Origin: Methanoregula sp. UBA64
Lineage (GTDB): Archaea > Halobacteriota > Methanomicrobia > Methanomicrobiales > Methanospirillaceae
Length of the DNA stretch: 21,455 bases
NCBI RefSeq assembly: GCF_002502735.1
Contig: NZ_DAQC01000011.1
Span: forward strand, 1 to 21,455
Direction of reading: 5' to 3'
Shown here piece after piece: positions 7,463 through 13,886 of this stretch; the stretch's first letter is position 1, and every line of letters starts with the position of its first letter. Made by a program: the position numbers and the translations under genes. The notes below the pieces were generated by a model. The model was not told the DNA's origin, made no database searches, and worked only from the letters and a program-made list of their open reading frames with translations.

Positions 7463-8638
7463 CTATTGTGCGCGATTGACAACCCCGGCGAGGCGGTGCA
7501 TGCCTTCCGTGATTGTCTCTTCGGAAGAACTGGAGAAGTTGAGCCGGATCGTGTCCGCCCCGCCACCGTCCACAAAGAAGGGCATGCCGGGCAGCACCGC
7601 GACCTTGTGGGCAACTCCTTCGCGGAAGACGTCCATTGCATCCATCCCCCGGGGAAGGGTTGCGGTCAGAAACATCCCGCCCTCGGGTGTGGTATGGGAG
7701 AGCGCCGGCATGAGGTCGTCGAAGAGATCGCACATGAGCCGGCACTGCCGGGCATAGACGCCGACGATCTTTCTGATGTGGGCGTCGAGGTCGGTTGTTG
7801 CAAGATACCGGGCGAGGATCTGCTGGCAGAGGAAGTTCGAGTGGAGGTCCGCTGCCTGTTTTACGGTATTGAACGCGGCGAGGATCTCTTTTGGGGCATA
7901 GATCCACCCGATCCGCATGCCGGGCGCCGTGATCTTCGAGAACGATCCCGACATGACGGACTGGTCCGGGAGATAGCGTTTCACGGGCAGGCGCGGCTTT
8001 GCATCGAAGAAGAGCTCCCCGAACGCGTCGTCCTCATAAAAGACCGTGTCCGTGCCCGAAAGGCATTCCGCGATCGCTTTTCGCCGGTCCTGCGAGTACG
8101 TGCAGCCCGAGGGGTTCTGGGAGTTGGGGATGCCGTAGAAGAACCTGACCGGCCCGGCGTTCTGCATGGCTTCGAACGCGGCAGGGTCCGGGCCCTCGGT
8201 GTCGAGCGGCACCGCGGCAAACACCGGTTCGTAGAGCGAGAAGGCCTCGATTGCGCCAAGGTAGCCCGGCCGCTCCATGCCGACCCGGTCGCCGGGGTCA
8301 AGGAATATTTTTGCAATCAGGTCGAGGCACTGCTGGGAGCCGTTTACGATCTGGATCTCGTCTGCGGTTGCCGGAAGGCCGAGCCTTTTTTTGTACCGGT
8401 CCGCGATGTACTGCCGCAGCGGGAGGTAGCCGTCGGTGGTGGAGTACTGGAGGGCGGTCTTCGGGTCGTTTTCGAGAACATCATGGGCAGCCTGTGCGAT
8501 CCCGGTGGTATCGATCAGTGCGGACGAGGGAAGTCCCCCGGCAAACGAGATGATCGAGGGATCGGAGGAGACCCTGAAGAGTTCCCCCAGGAACGATGCC
8601 GGTGCGTGCCCGATCCTCCTTGCAAAGGTAAATGTCAT
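7463..8638 (-). CDS. PLP-dependent class I aminotransferase (Aro8/LysN-like)
   Basis: From the ATG at 8638 the protein has 391 residues, normal for fold-type I aminotransferases. Visible landmarks are SFAGGLPSS near the N-terminus, NGSQQCLDL (about 99-107), the Asn of PNSQNPSG (about 175), YEDDAF (Asp204, pairs with the PLP nitrogen), the Schiff-base lysine in SGSFSKITAPGMRIGW (Lys235) and a C-terminal IRLNFS carrying the carboxylate-binding Arg. This pattern belongs to the group that includes 2-aminoadipate (LysN) and aromatic (Aro8) aminotransferases and MocR C-terminal domains; there is no DNA-binding domain. The amino acid used cannot be fixed. An in-frame start at 8713 would add 25 poorly fitting residues. 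It is divergent from the cysteine-motif gene at 8770. Confidence 0.88.
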   Translation of the reverse strand: MTFTFARRIGHAPASFLGELFRVSSDPSIISFAGGLPSSALIDTTGIAQAAHDVLENDPKTALQYSTTDGYLPLRQYIADRYKKRLGLPATADEIQIVNGSQQCLDLIAKIFLDPGDRVGMERPGYLGAIEAFSLYEPVFAAVPLDTEGPDPAAFEAMQNAGPVRFFYGIPNSQNPSGCTYSQDRRKAIAECLSGTDTVFYEDDAFGELFFDAKPRLPVKRYLPDQSVMSGSFSKITAPGMRIGWIYAPKEILAAFNTVKQAADLHSNFLCQQILARYLATTDLDAHIRKIVGVYARQCRLMCDLFDDLMPALSHTTPEGGMFLTATLPRGMDAMDVFREGVAHKVAVLPGMPFFVDGGGADTIRLNFSSSSEETITEGMHRLAGVVNRAQ

Positions 8639-8738
8639 GGTATGGCCCGCTCTTTTCGCGTGTAGTACCGTTTTGGCCGCCGGACCAAAAAAGGGTATGA
8701 CACCGCCCGGCAACCGCAGCCGGTACGTCCCCGCACAG

Positions 8739-8760
8739 ATTATCCGTTTGCAGGGATAAT
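8739..8760. promoter_or_regulatory. Inverted repeat in the promoter of the gene at 8770 (possible operator)
   Basis: ATTATCC (8739-8745) and GGATAAT (8754-8760) form a perfect seven-base inverted repeat with an eight-base spacer. The left arm lies about 28 bases before the ATG at 8770, where a TATA box would be expected, and no ribosome binding site is seen. A regulator bound here would block promoter access. Seven bases per arm can arise by chance, so this remains a candidate. Confidence 0.35.
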
Positions 8761-8769
8761 TCCGGTACT

Positions 8770-9210
8770 ATGACACTGACACGGGCCGATGAAGCGGCGG
8801 CAATCTTCTCCGAAGGGTACTCATGTGCGCAGGCGGTTGCAGCCGCATTTGCGGAAGATTTCGGGATCGAGAAGGAAAAAGCGCTCCGGCTCTCCTGCGG
8901 CTTTGGCGGGGGGATGTCGCACACGGGCGGCACCTGCGGGGCGGTGACGGGAGCGCTCATGGTGATCGGGATGAAGTACGGCATGACCGATGCCAGCGAT
9001 CCCGGGGCAAAGGCAAAGACGTACGCGGTTGCAAACGAGTTTATTACCGAATTTCTGCGCCGGAACCACGCGGTCAGCTGTACGGACCTTTTAGGCCACA
9101 ACCTGTCCGATCCAAAAGAGCTTGCGCTTGTTAAAGAGAACAACCTGTTCCGGGTCACATGCACGCGCTACGTGCACGATGCCGGTGAAATCCTGGAAAA
9201 AATTTTATAA
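8770..9210 (+). CDS. C_GCAxxG_C_C family cysteine-motif protein
   Basis: The 146-residue protein has the hallmarks of the C_GCAxxG_C_C family: GYSCAQAV (Cys19), SCGFGGGMSHTGGTCGAVTGA (Cys43 and Cys56, Gly-rich turn between), SCTDLLG (Cys104) and a late Cys131 before YVHDAGEIL. The arrangement of conserved cysteines suggests a redox or metal role; members occur in anaerobes, often near electron-transfer genes, but no reaction is established. It is cytosolic, with no signal peptide or membrane helix. It is transcribed away from the aminotransferase gene from a 131-base gap that holds an inverted repeat. The stop codon lies within the palindrome AATTTTATAAAATT (9201-9214). Confidence 0.88.
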   Translation: MTLTRADEAAAIFSEGYSCAQAVAAAFAEDFGIEKEKALRLSCGFGGGMSHTGGTCGAVTGALMVIGMKYGMTDASDPGAKAKTYAVANEFITEFLRRNHAVSCTDLLGHNLSDPKELALVKENNLFRVTCTRYVHDAGEILEKIL

Positions 9211-9255
9211 AATTATCCGGGGGTAATCCCCGCGCTGGTGCGAAAACAAGGAGGG

Positions 9256-9480
9256 TTACGCAGCGTCGGCTACTTCGATCCTGATGATCTCGGATGTGAG
9301 GGACTGGATCGTGCGGTGCAGGTCGGCCTGCTGGGCCTGCTGTACCTGCCCGATCGCTTCACGGAGCCGGTCGAGCGCTTCTCCCTTGTTCGCACCCTGG
9401 CAGAAGGTTCCCGGGAGCTCGACACACCGGGCGGTAAAGCCGCCGCAGTCATCGGGTTCGAGAACGATTGTGTACTGCAT
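9256..9480 (-). CDS. HicB-like protein (UPF0150 fold), without visible HicA partner
   Basis: The 74-residue protein has the short beta-beta-alpha core of HicB/UPF0150 proteins: MQYTIVLEPDDCGGFTARC, then VELPGTFCQGANKGEALDRL and the helix REAIGQVQQ. In type II toxin-antitoxin pairs HicB neutralises the small RNA-cleaving toxin HicA. No HicA-like ORF (double-stranded-RNA-binding-like fold with GSHxxY/F) lies on either side, and no C-terminal DNA-binding domain is present. Many archaeal genomes carry such solitary copies with unknown function. There is no ribosome binding site, but TGTATACC about 27 bases upstream fits a leaderless transcript. It is convergent with the cysteine-motif gene. Confidence 0.8.
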   Translation of the reverse strand: MQYTIVLEPDDCGGFTARCVELPGTFCQGANKGEALDRLREAIGQVQQAQQADLHRTIQSLTSEIIRIEVADAA

Positions 9481-9502
9481 AATTTATTCTATTTTGCGGG
9501 AG

Positions 9503-9510
9503 GGTATACA
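9503..9510 (-). promoter_or_regulatory. TATA-like box for the HicB-like gene
   Basis: TGTATACC on the minus strand is centred about 27 bases before the ATG at 9480, the distance expected for a leaderless archaeal transcript. The palindromic core is short, so support is modest. Confidence 0.35.
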
Positions 9511-9614
9511 GCCTTTCTTGTCGGCAAATGGTGCCGGGACCCCCCGGGCAGCATGAAACGGTTGTTTTGATGAACGAACCCGGCGGTTCGAACACCCTAC
9601 CCGGACAATCCCGG

Positions 9615-9623
9615 AAATATATA
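9615..9623 (+). promoter_or_regulatory. TATA box upstream of the exported coiled-coil protein
   Basis: AAATATATA stands out in a GC-rich stretch. It would place the transcript start near 9645, about 60 bases before the ATG at 9709, leaving a leader that contains the ribosome binding site GGTGA. Confidence 0.55.
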
Positions 9624-9708
9624 CCACGGCCCCGGCAAACGCTTGGATAAGGATGTGTCCCGGAATATGCGGGACCATCACTCCGGCACGAGCCGGTTGG
9701 TGAGAACC

Positions 9709-10743
9709 ATGACTCAATACAAAACCACCATTCTCCGGATCCTTTGCCTGGTCTGCCTGCTCGGGACAGTCATGCTCCCGGCTTCCGCAGCGCCCGTCAA
9801 CGGGACCTTGTACAAGGATTCGCCTGAGCACATTGCAGCAATGAAAGCGTACGTGGCCTATGCAGGGGAAAAGACCGAGGCACGTATGGACGGCGCGATC
9901 GGGTACATCGGCACCATCAGCAACGGTGTCGAGACCGGCCGGCTGTCAGCAGCACAATCGCAGTATACCGGCATCGTTTCATCGGTGCAGGAGATGAACA
10001 CCTGTGAGCAGATCCACGACGCAGAGACGCAGATGCGTACGGCCGGCACGGACTTTACGTCCGCTGCAAGAACCGAAGTTAAGCAGTACAACGGCACGGA
10101 AAAAGCCCTTGCGGCGGCCATAAAAGCATCGGTGACGGCCCGGGCCGGGACGATTACGCCCTTTGAGAATGCCTGGTGGACGGCCCGGACAACCAACCGT
10201 ATGAACGAGTTTACTGCAAACGATGCACGCCGCACCGCGACAATTGCAAACCTCTCGGCTAAAGGTGTCGATGTAACGCAGGCTCAGTCCCTGGAAGCGC
10301 AGATCAAGGAGGCGGGTGCCGCACTCTCAACGGCGCTCGCCAGCCACGATGAGAAAGCCGTAAAAGCTGCAAACGAACAGCTCGCTGCGCTTGACAAGCA
10401 GTTTGCCGCAGCGGTAAAGACCGATGCCTGGTCGGGCCGCGAGACCGCCCGGCTTACCGCGTTTGACAAGGAGACCTCGCGGATGCAGGGCGAGCTTGCG
10501 AACCTTACCGCCAAAGGCACCGATGTCACGCAGGCACAGGCCGTCCTTACCCAGAGGATCGCCGAACGCGACCAGCTCAAAAGCGCCCTTGACGCAGATG
10601 ACGCCGCAGCTTTAAAGACCGTCAACGCACAGGTAAAGGCGCTCGATACGCAGTTTGCAGAGATTGTGAAGGGGTACCATGAAGCCAAGGTAAAGAAGGC
10701 AAAGGGAACCCCGACCGCGACCGGCACACCGGCCACGGTATAA
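9709..10743 (+). CDS. Exported helical protein with duplicated coiled-coil segment
   Basis: From the ATG at 9709, which has GGTGA five to six bases upstream, the protein has 344 residues and a Sec signal peptide ending in LPASAAP. The mature part is Ala-, Lys- and Thr-rich and predicted helical. Its C-terminal half holds two tandem segments of roughly 75 residues, with SAKGVDVTQAQ...ALDKQFAAAVK in the first and TAKGTDVTQAQ...ALDTQFAEIVK in the second, typical of antiparallel coiled coils. The Lys/Thr-rich tail has no anchor, so it is probably secreted or held by other surface proteins. Upstream in-frame TTG (9643) and ATG starts would push the signal peptide inward and are rejected. Function unknown. 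Confidence 0.8.
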   Translation: MTQYKTTILRILCLVCLLGTVMLPASAAPVNGTLYKDSPEHIAAMKAYVAYAGEKTEARMDGAIGYIGTISNGVETGRLSAAQSQYTGIVSSVQEMNTCEQIHDAETQMRTAGTDFTSAARTEVKQYNGTEKALAAAIKASVTARAGTITPFENAWWTARTTNRMNEFTANDARRTATIANLSAKGVDVTQAQSLEAQIKEAGAALSTALASHDEKAVKAANEQLAALDKQFAAAVKTDAWSGRETARLTAFDKETSRMQGELANLTAKGTDVTQAQAVLTQRIAERDQLKSALDADDAAALKTVNAQVKALDTQFAEIVKGYHEAKVKKAKGTPTATGTPATV

Positions 10744-10745
10744 TT

Positions 10746-10764
10746 TAATTTTTACTTTTTTTCA
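10746..10764 (+). terminator. T-rich terminator after the exported helical protein
   Basis: Directly after the TAA stop the plus strand runs into two T-tracts, the second being seven T long, ending near 10763. There is no stem before them; the T-runs alone are a typical archaeal terminator. Confidence 0.55.
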
Positions 10765-11262
10765 GCTGCCCGTGAATGGATCGGGCTCTGAGTGTCTCTG
10801 ACAAAAAATGAAAATTTTGATGCACGCGCAAGCGGCAGCCCGGCCGGCAATGGGGCCGAGCCTGGAGTCGCTCCGAAAACGGCAACCCTGTTCAGGGTAT
10901 AGGATACCACATATTCAGCCAGTCCCATGAGTCCAATCCGGGCTCATTTTGGGCTCCGATTACCCCTTGATCCGCCCAAACGGAGCCCGTATCGGGCTCC
11001 GTTTAAAAATCTCCTCAAATCGGGCTTATTTTTGAAAACGGACAAAATAAAACGGACTCGATAAAGGGGTTCTTTTGGCAGTTCTCCTGCCAGATGGGCA
11101 CTTTTACGATCCGAAAAACGAAGGCTGCCAGAACGCGGATACGGGGCTGCAAAGGGTATTATATGGGGCTCAAAATCGGCGTATTTTTCAAAATGGGGTG
11201 TATTATGGGCTTGGATTTGCGGGGGTGGTGAAAATGGGGGGATGTTTGGTTGTTGGAGGGGA
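10765..11262. other. Noncoding stretch with scattered degenerate repeats
   Basis: I find no credible gene here. Codon pattern and start signals are lacking, and the one 69-codon frame (TTG start at 11075) has no features of a protein. The stretch holds recurring words such as GGGCTC, and two similar segments near 11018-11043 and 11173-11199 that share a TCGG...TATTTTT-AAAA core. A 12-bp perfect hairpin (10978-11004) and a six-base inverted repeat TGGCAG/CTGCCA near 11074-11090 are the clearest structures. Base composition becomes G-rich toward 11260. It may be decayed sequence or a template for structured RNA. Confidence 0.55.
10978..11004. repeat. Perfect 12-bp inverted repeat with three-base loop
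   Basis: AAACGGAGCCCG (10978-10989) and CGGGCTCCGTTT (10993-11004) are exact reverse complements around TAT. As RNA it would form a very stable hairpin, followed on the plus strand by A-rich rather than T-rich sequence; on both strands the stem starts with AAA and ends with TTT. It lies 235 bases past the nearest upstream gene, so it is not an ordinary gene-end terminator. Confidence 0.7.
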
Positions 11263-11650
11263 TTTTTTCCGGAATGTTTCGTAACCTTCGCGAACTTTTT
11301 TTGAAAAGACCGGTAACGTCATTGAACTTTTTTTGGAATCTTCGCCAACGTTGCCGGACTTTTTTACAAAAGCCTGACAACCCCGCTGAACTTTTTTTAG
11401 AAAGTCCGGCAACTTTGCCGGACTTTTTTTGGACATCCGGCAGGGCAGCCTGAAGGTCCAGACGTAAACGGATCTTCACGAACCCCGGATTTTTTTGGAA
11501 ATGTCCGGTAACTTTACCGGACTTTTTTTAAAAATCTTCACGAACCTTGCCGACTTTTTTACAAAAGTTCGATAATGTCATCAGACTTTTTTGGAAATCT
11601 TCAGCTGCTGTGCCGGACATTTTCCGGAAAAGTCCGGCCGGGCCGGGACT
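11263..11650. repeat. Degenerate 32-33 bp tandem array of hairpin plus T-tract units
   Basis: T-tracts of six or seven recur at 11263, 11296, 11328, 11360, 11392, 11424, 11490, 11523, 11555 and 11587. The step is 32-33 bases, with one degenerate unit near 11457 and a last one near 11619. Each unit runs T6-7, about 10 bases of A/G, a CCGG-containing half, AAC, then a half ending in GAC or AAC. In two units the halves are exact inverted repeats: AAAGTCCGGCAA/TTGCCGGACTTT (11401-11412 and 11415-11426) and GTCCGGTAA/TTACCGGAC (11503-11511 and 11514-11522). The period is not a multiple of three, so the array is not coding, although frames stay open by chance. There are no unique spacers as in CRISPR. 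Confidence 0.8.
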
Positions 11651-11881
11651 GAGCGCCCGTAGTTTGGGGCCGGGATCAAAAAGATGGGGGCTGATGTCCC
11701 CATACCCCCAACAAGCGAGGAGTGCCGCCGCCCCCGAAGGGGCGCCCCCGCGGCGGATCAGGGAAGGGATAACCGCACTCGCCCCGCCGCGCCCCGCGAG
11801 GGGCCCTGAAGCGGGGGGTATTGTAATTTTTTTTTGCGTGTTTGGAAAAAGTAGTCGGCGAATTTCAGGGTTTCCCGCCGG
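11651..11881. other. GC-rich noncoding stretch with several tetraloop hairpins
   Basis: No gene is visible between the repeat array and the end of the methyltransferase gene. Three hairpins can be drawn: ATGGGG/CCCCAT (11684-11689 and 11698-11703); CGCCCC/GGGGCG with loop CGAA (11729-11734 and 11739-11744), flanked by CCGCCG and CGGCGG (11725-11730 and 11751-11756); and GCCCC/GGGGC with loop GCGA (11791-11795 and 11800-11804). Read on the minus strand the second has a TTCG loop, a very stable RNA loop type. A run of nine to ten T near 11826 ends the stretch on the plus strand. These may be RNA processing or stability elements at the 3' end of the methyltransferase transcript. Confidence 0.5.
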
Positions 11882-12652
11882 TTATTCCCTTCTCCCTTCT
11901 CCCGCAATCCGGCCCCGGGCAATCTCGCAGTACCGCGGATCGATCTCGATCCCGATCGCCTTACGCCCGCACCGTGAAGCGGCAACAAGCGTGCTCCCGC
12001 TGCCCATGAAAGGATCGAGCACCGTGTCGCCGACAAACGAGAAGAGTTTCATACAGCGCATCGGAAGCTCGACCGGGAACGGCGCCGGGTGGCCGATCCG
12101 GCTCTTCTTCTCGCCGTTAAATGTCCAGAGGCCGTTCGTCCAGGCCATGAACTCCTCCCTTGTTATGTCGGACTCGCCGGACCCGCTCGTCTTCTTCCAC
12201 GAATCCCTGTAGAGCACCACGACGAGCTCGACCGGCGCGATCACATAAGGGGCCGAAGCCGAGAGCCACGAGCCCCACGCGGTCCGGCGCGAGATGTTCC
12301 CCTCGTTCCAGACAATGGTCGAATGGTAGGAAAAGCCGCACTCTTTTGCAATCGTGGTGAGATCGGCACCTACGCTCTGCTGGCCGTCCTTGTTCTTGTC
12401 AAGGGGAATGTTGAGGCAGAACCGGCCGTCGGTTTTGAGCCAGCCGTGGCAGCGCTTCATCCAGCGGCGGGAAAACTCCAGGTAATCCGCATAGGAAACC
12501 CCGTCGTTGTGGCTGTTGTACTGGATGTCCACGTTGTAGGGCGGCGAAGTGACAACGAGATCAATGCTCTTTGTCCGGATCTTCCTGGTGGCAAAGACGT
12601 CTTCGTTGAGGATGGTGAGGCTCTCCGGTACGTCCTTTGTTCTCGCTGCCAT
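11882..12652 (-). CDS. Orphan beta-class N4-cytosine/N6-adenine DNA methyltransferase
   Basis: The 256-residue protein has the circular order of beta-class amino-methyltransferases: catalytic motif IV TSPPYN first (residues 35-40) and the AdoMet-binding motif DPFMGSGST near the C-terminus (213-221), followed by GIEIDPRYCEIA. The TSPPY form, with Ser before Pro-Pro, is more usual in N4-cytosine enzymes, whereas N6-adenine enzymes more often have DPPY. About 130 residues between the motifs should carry target recognition. No restriction endonuclease, specificity subunit or Vsr gene is adjacent, so it looks solitary: a regulatory or self-protecting methylase rather than part of a working restriction system. 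GGAG six to seven bases before the ATG supports the start. Target site unknown; CTAG is a candidate (see findings). Confidence 0.9.
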   Translation of the reverse strand: MAARTKDVPESLTILNEDVFATRKIRTKSIDLVVTSPPYNVDIQYNSHNDGVSYADYLEFSRRWMKRCHGWLKTDGRFCLNIPLDKNKDGQQSVGADLTTIAKECGFSYHSTIVWNEGNISRRTAWGSWLSASAPYVIAPVELVVVLYRDSWKKTSGSGESDITREEFMAWTNGLWTFNGEKKSRIGHPAPFPVELPMRCMKLFSFVGDTVLDPFMGSGSTLVAASRCGRKAIGIEIDPRYCEIARGRIAGEGRRE

Positions 12653-12750
12653 GGCCGCTCCTTATCGTATATGTGCGTTGATCGTCATTCCTAATCTAGT
12701 TCGGGTTTCGCATATCGGGTTTTATCGGATCCGGCCGCCCATAACAACGC

Positions 12751-13248
12751 ATGAAGCACGAGCCCGGGCCCGCGTATTCCTACACGCCCATCGGCACGAT
12801 CCACTCGCCGTTTACCGATATCGCCGGCATGCCCATCCAGCCGGTCGGCGCCCGGGGCGTCCGGGGCACGATCGAGATCCGCGAAGATCTCCGCGAAGGG
12901 CTCTCTGACCTTGCGGCATTCTCCCGCGTGATCCTGATCTACGCGCTGCACCGCTGCTCGGGCTACAGCCTCACGGTCACGCCGTTTCTGGACCCGGCTC
13001 CCCACGGGATCTTTGCCACCCGGTCGCCAAAACGGCCAAATGCCATCGGTCTCTCGGTCGTGCGGCTCACCGGGGTGGACGGCTGCACGATCTCCATCGA
13101 GGACGTGGATGTGCTCGACGGGACGCCGCTCCTCGACCTCAAACCCTATGTCCCGTCCTTTGACGCGTACCCCGATTCCTGCTGCGGGTGGTTCGAGCAC
13201 GTTGCAGAGAATGCGAAAGTGACCCGGTCGGACGACCGGTTCCGGTGA
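12751..13248 (+). CDS. trmO: TrmO-type tRNA (N6-threonylcarbamoyladenosine37-N6) methyltransferase
   Basis: The 165-residue protein matches the TsaA/TrmO (YaeB/VirR) family: YTPIGTIHSPF at the N-terminus, GARGVRGTIEI, a FSRVILIYALHR segment, the signature FATRSPKRPNAIGLSVVRL, and DVLDGTPLLDLKPYVPSFD. In bacteria TrmO uses AdoMet to methylate t6A at position 37 of threonine tRNA; archaeal members are assigned by similarity. It has one beta-barrel domain and lacks the C-terminal extension of the E. coli protein. It is divergent from the DNA methyltransferase across 98 bases. No ribosome binding site is evident, and a weak GTTTTATCG about 27 bases upstream suggests leaderless start. A role beyond this tRNA modification cannot be excluded. 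Confidence 0.88.
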   Translation: MKHEPGPAYSYTPIGTIHSPFTDIAGMPIQPVGARGVRGTIEIREDLREGLSDLAAFSRVILIYALHRCSGYSLTVTPFLDPAPHGIFATRSPKRPNAIGLSVVRLTGVDGCTISIEDVDVLDGTPLLDLKPYVPSFDAYPDSCCGWFEHVAENAKVTRSDDRFR

Positions 13249-13275
13249 CAAAGCCCGGCAGCACGGTTTTCGGAA

Positions 13276-13285
13276 TGTATAATAG
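13276..13285 (+). promoter_or_regulatory. TATA box of the DUF2124 gene
   Basis: TGTATAATAG is centred about 30 bases before the ATG at 13311, so the transcript should start at or a few bases before the start codon. Confidence 0.5.
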
Positions 13286-13310
13286 GCACATTGTCCGATG
13301 GTAGATTATC

Positions 13311-13811
13311 ATGGCAGAGAAGGAAGCCCTCCGCGGGGTTACCGGGATCATCCGGCCGTACAAGGAATACATGACCAGCCTCGGCCTCGTTAAAGGCGAC
13401 CAGGTCGTCTATTACGGGTGCGTAGGGACCTGCACCCCGTTTGTCGAACTGCTCGCGATCGGGATCCGGGGCCTGCACCTTTCGCAGGTCTTTGTCCCGC
13501 TCCTTGACGAGACCAAAGCCCGGGCGATCACCGATGTCCCGGATGTCGGGATGCAGGCCGCGGGACCGCGTGCAGAGGTATCAGAGGTCTCCCCGAAAGT
13601 GATCGTTATTATGGGCGGGCTTGCCATGCCGCTGATGCCGACCACAAAGGAGCTGGTCCGTGACCTTGCAGAACGCCATCCGGAGTCAAAAGTTGTGGGC
13701 GTCTGTTTCCAGGACATGTTTGCCCGGGCCGGCTGGATGGACGTTGTGCCGTTCGATTTTACCATCAGCGCAATGATCGAGCCGATCACGGTAACGCACC
13801 ACCGCGAATAA
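13311..13811 (+). CDS. DUF2124 family protein of methanogens
   Basis: The 166-residue cytosolic protein resembles the DUF2124 family known to me from methanogens: GVTGIIRPYKEYM at the N-terminus, VVYYGCVGTCTPFVELLA with a CxxxC-spaced cysteine pair (about 37-41), FVPLLDETKARAI, GMQAAGPR and VIVIMGGLAMPLMP. The alternating strands and helices suggest a Rossmann-like fold, and the cysteine pair and Gly-rich loops hint at cofactor or metal binding, but no function is established. A TATA box 30 bases upstream and no clear ribosome binding site fit a leaderless transcript. purL follows on the same strand after 75 bases with its own promoter-like element. Confidence 0.7.
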   Translation: MAEKEALRGVTGIIRPYKEYMTSLGLVKGDQVVYYGCVGTCTPFVELLAIGIRGLHLSQVFVPLLDETKARAITDVPDVGMQAAGPRAEVSEVSPKVIVIMGGLAMPLMPTTKELVRDLAERHPESKVVGVCFQDMFARAGWMDVVPFDFTISAMIEPITVTHHRE

Positions 13812-13850
13812 TCCGGCCTCTCCCCTCTTCCTGGAGGGATGGCCGGGACG

Positions 13851-13862
13851 ATACCTATTTTC
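13851..13862 (+). promoter_or_regulatory. TATA-like box upstream of purL
   Basis: ATACCTATTTTC is centred about 30 bases before the ATG at 13887. It argues for initiation there on a leaderless transcript and against the upstream in-frame ATG at 13839, which lies before this element. Confidence 0.4.
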
Positions 13863-13886
13863 TTCTTTTACGCCACACCAGTACGC

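Noticed and set aside
7418..8665. 415-codon plus-strand frame opposite the aminotransferase gene
   Set aside because: It is the antisense shadow of a gene with a complete aminotransferase motif set; the predicted product is Arg/Gly-rich with no fold.
9575..9605. tRNA T-arm-like word GGTTCGAAC
   Set aside because: The flanking bases do not form a five-pair stem, and no D-arm, anticodon arm or acceptor stem can be drawn around it.
11075..11284. 69-codon plus-strand frame with TTG start
   Set aside because: No ribosome binding site or TATA box, low-complexity G-rich end, and it runs into the repeat array.
11159..11479. Lys-rich 106-codon minus-strand frame and plus-strand frames at 11250-11453 and 11547-12212
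   Set aside because: They are open because the 32-bp T-tract array reads as Lys-Lys or Phe-Phe in every frame. A 32-base period shifts frame each unit, so it cannot be a protein repeat, and no start signal is present.
11263..11650. CRISPR array
   Set aside because: Units are contiguous and all similar, without repeat/spacer alternation, and there are no cas genes in the window.
13839..13886. Upstream in-frame start of purL
   Set aside because: GGAGGG is directly against this ATG, too close to work, the added residues are unlike PurS, and the TATA-like box lies downstream of it.
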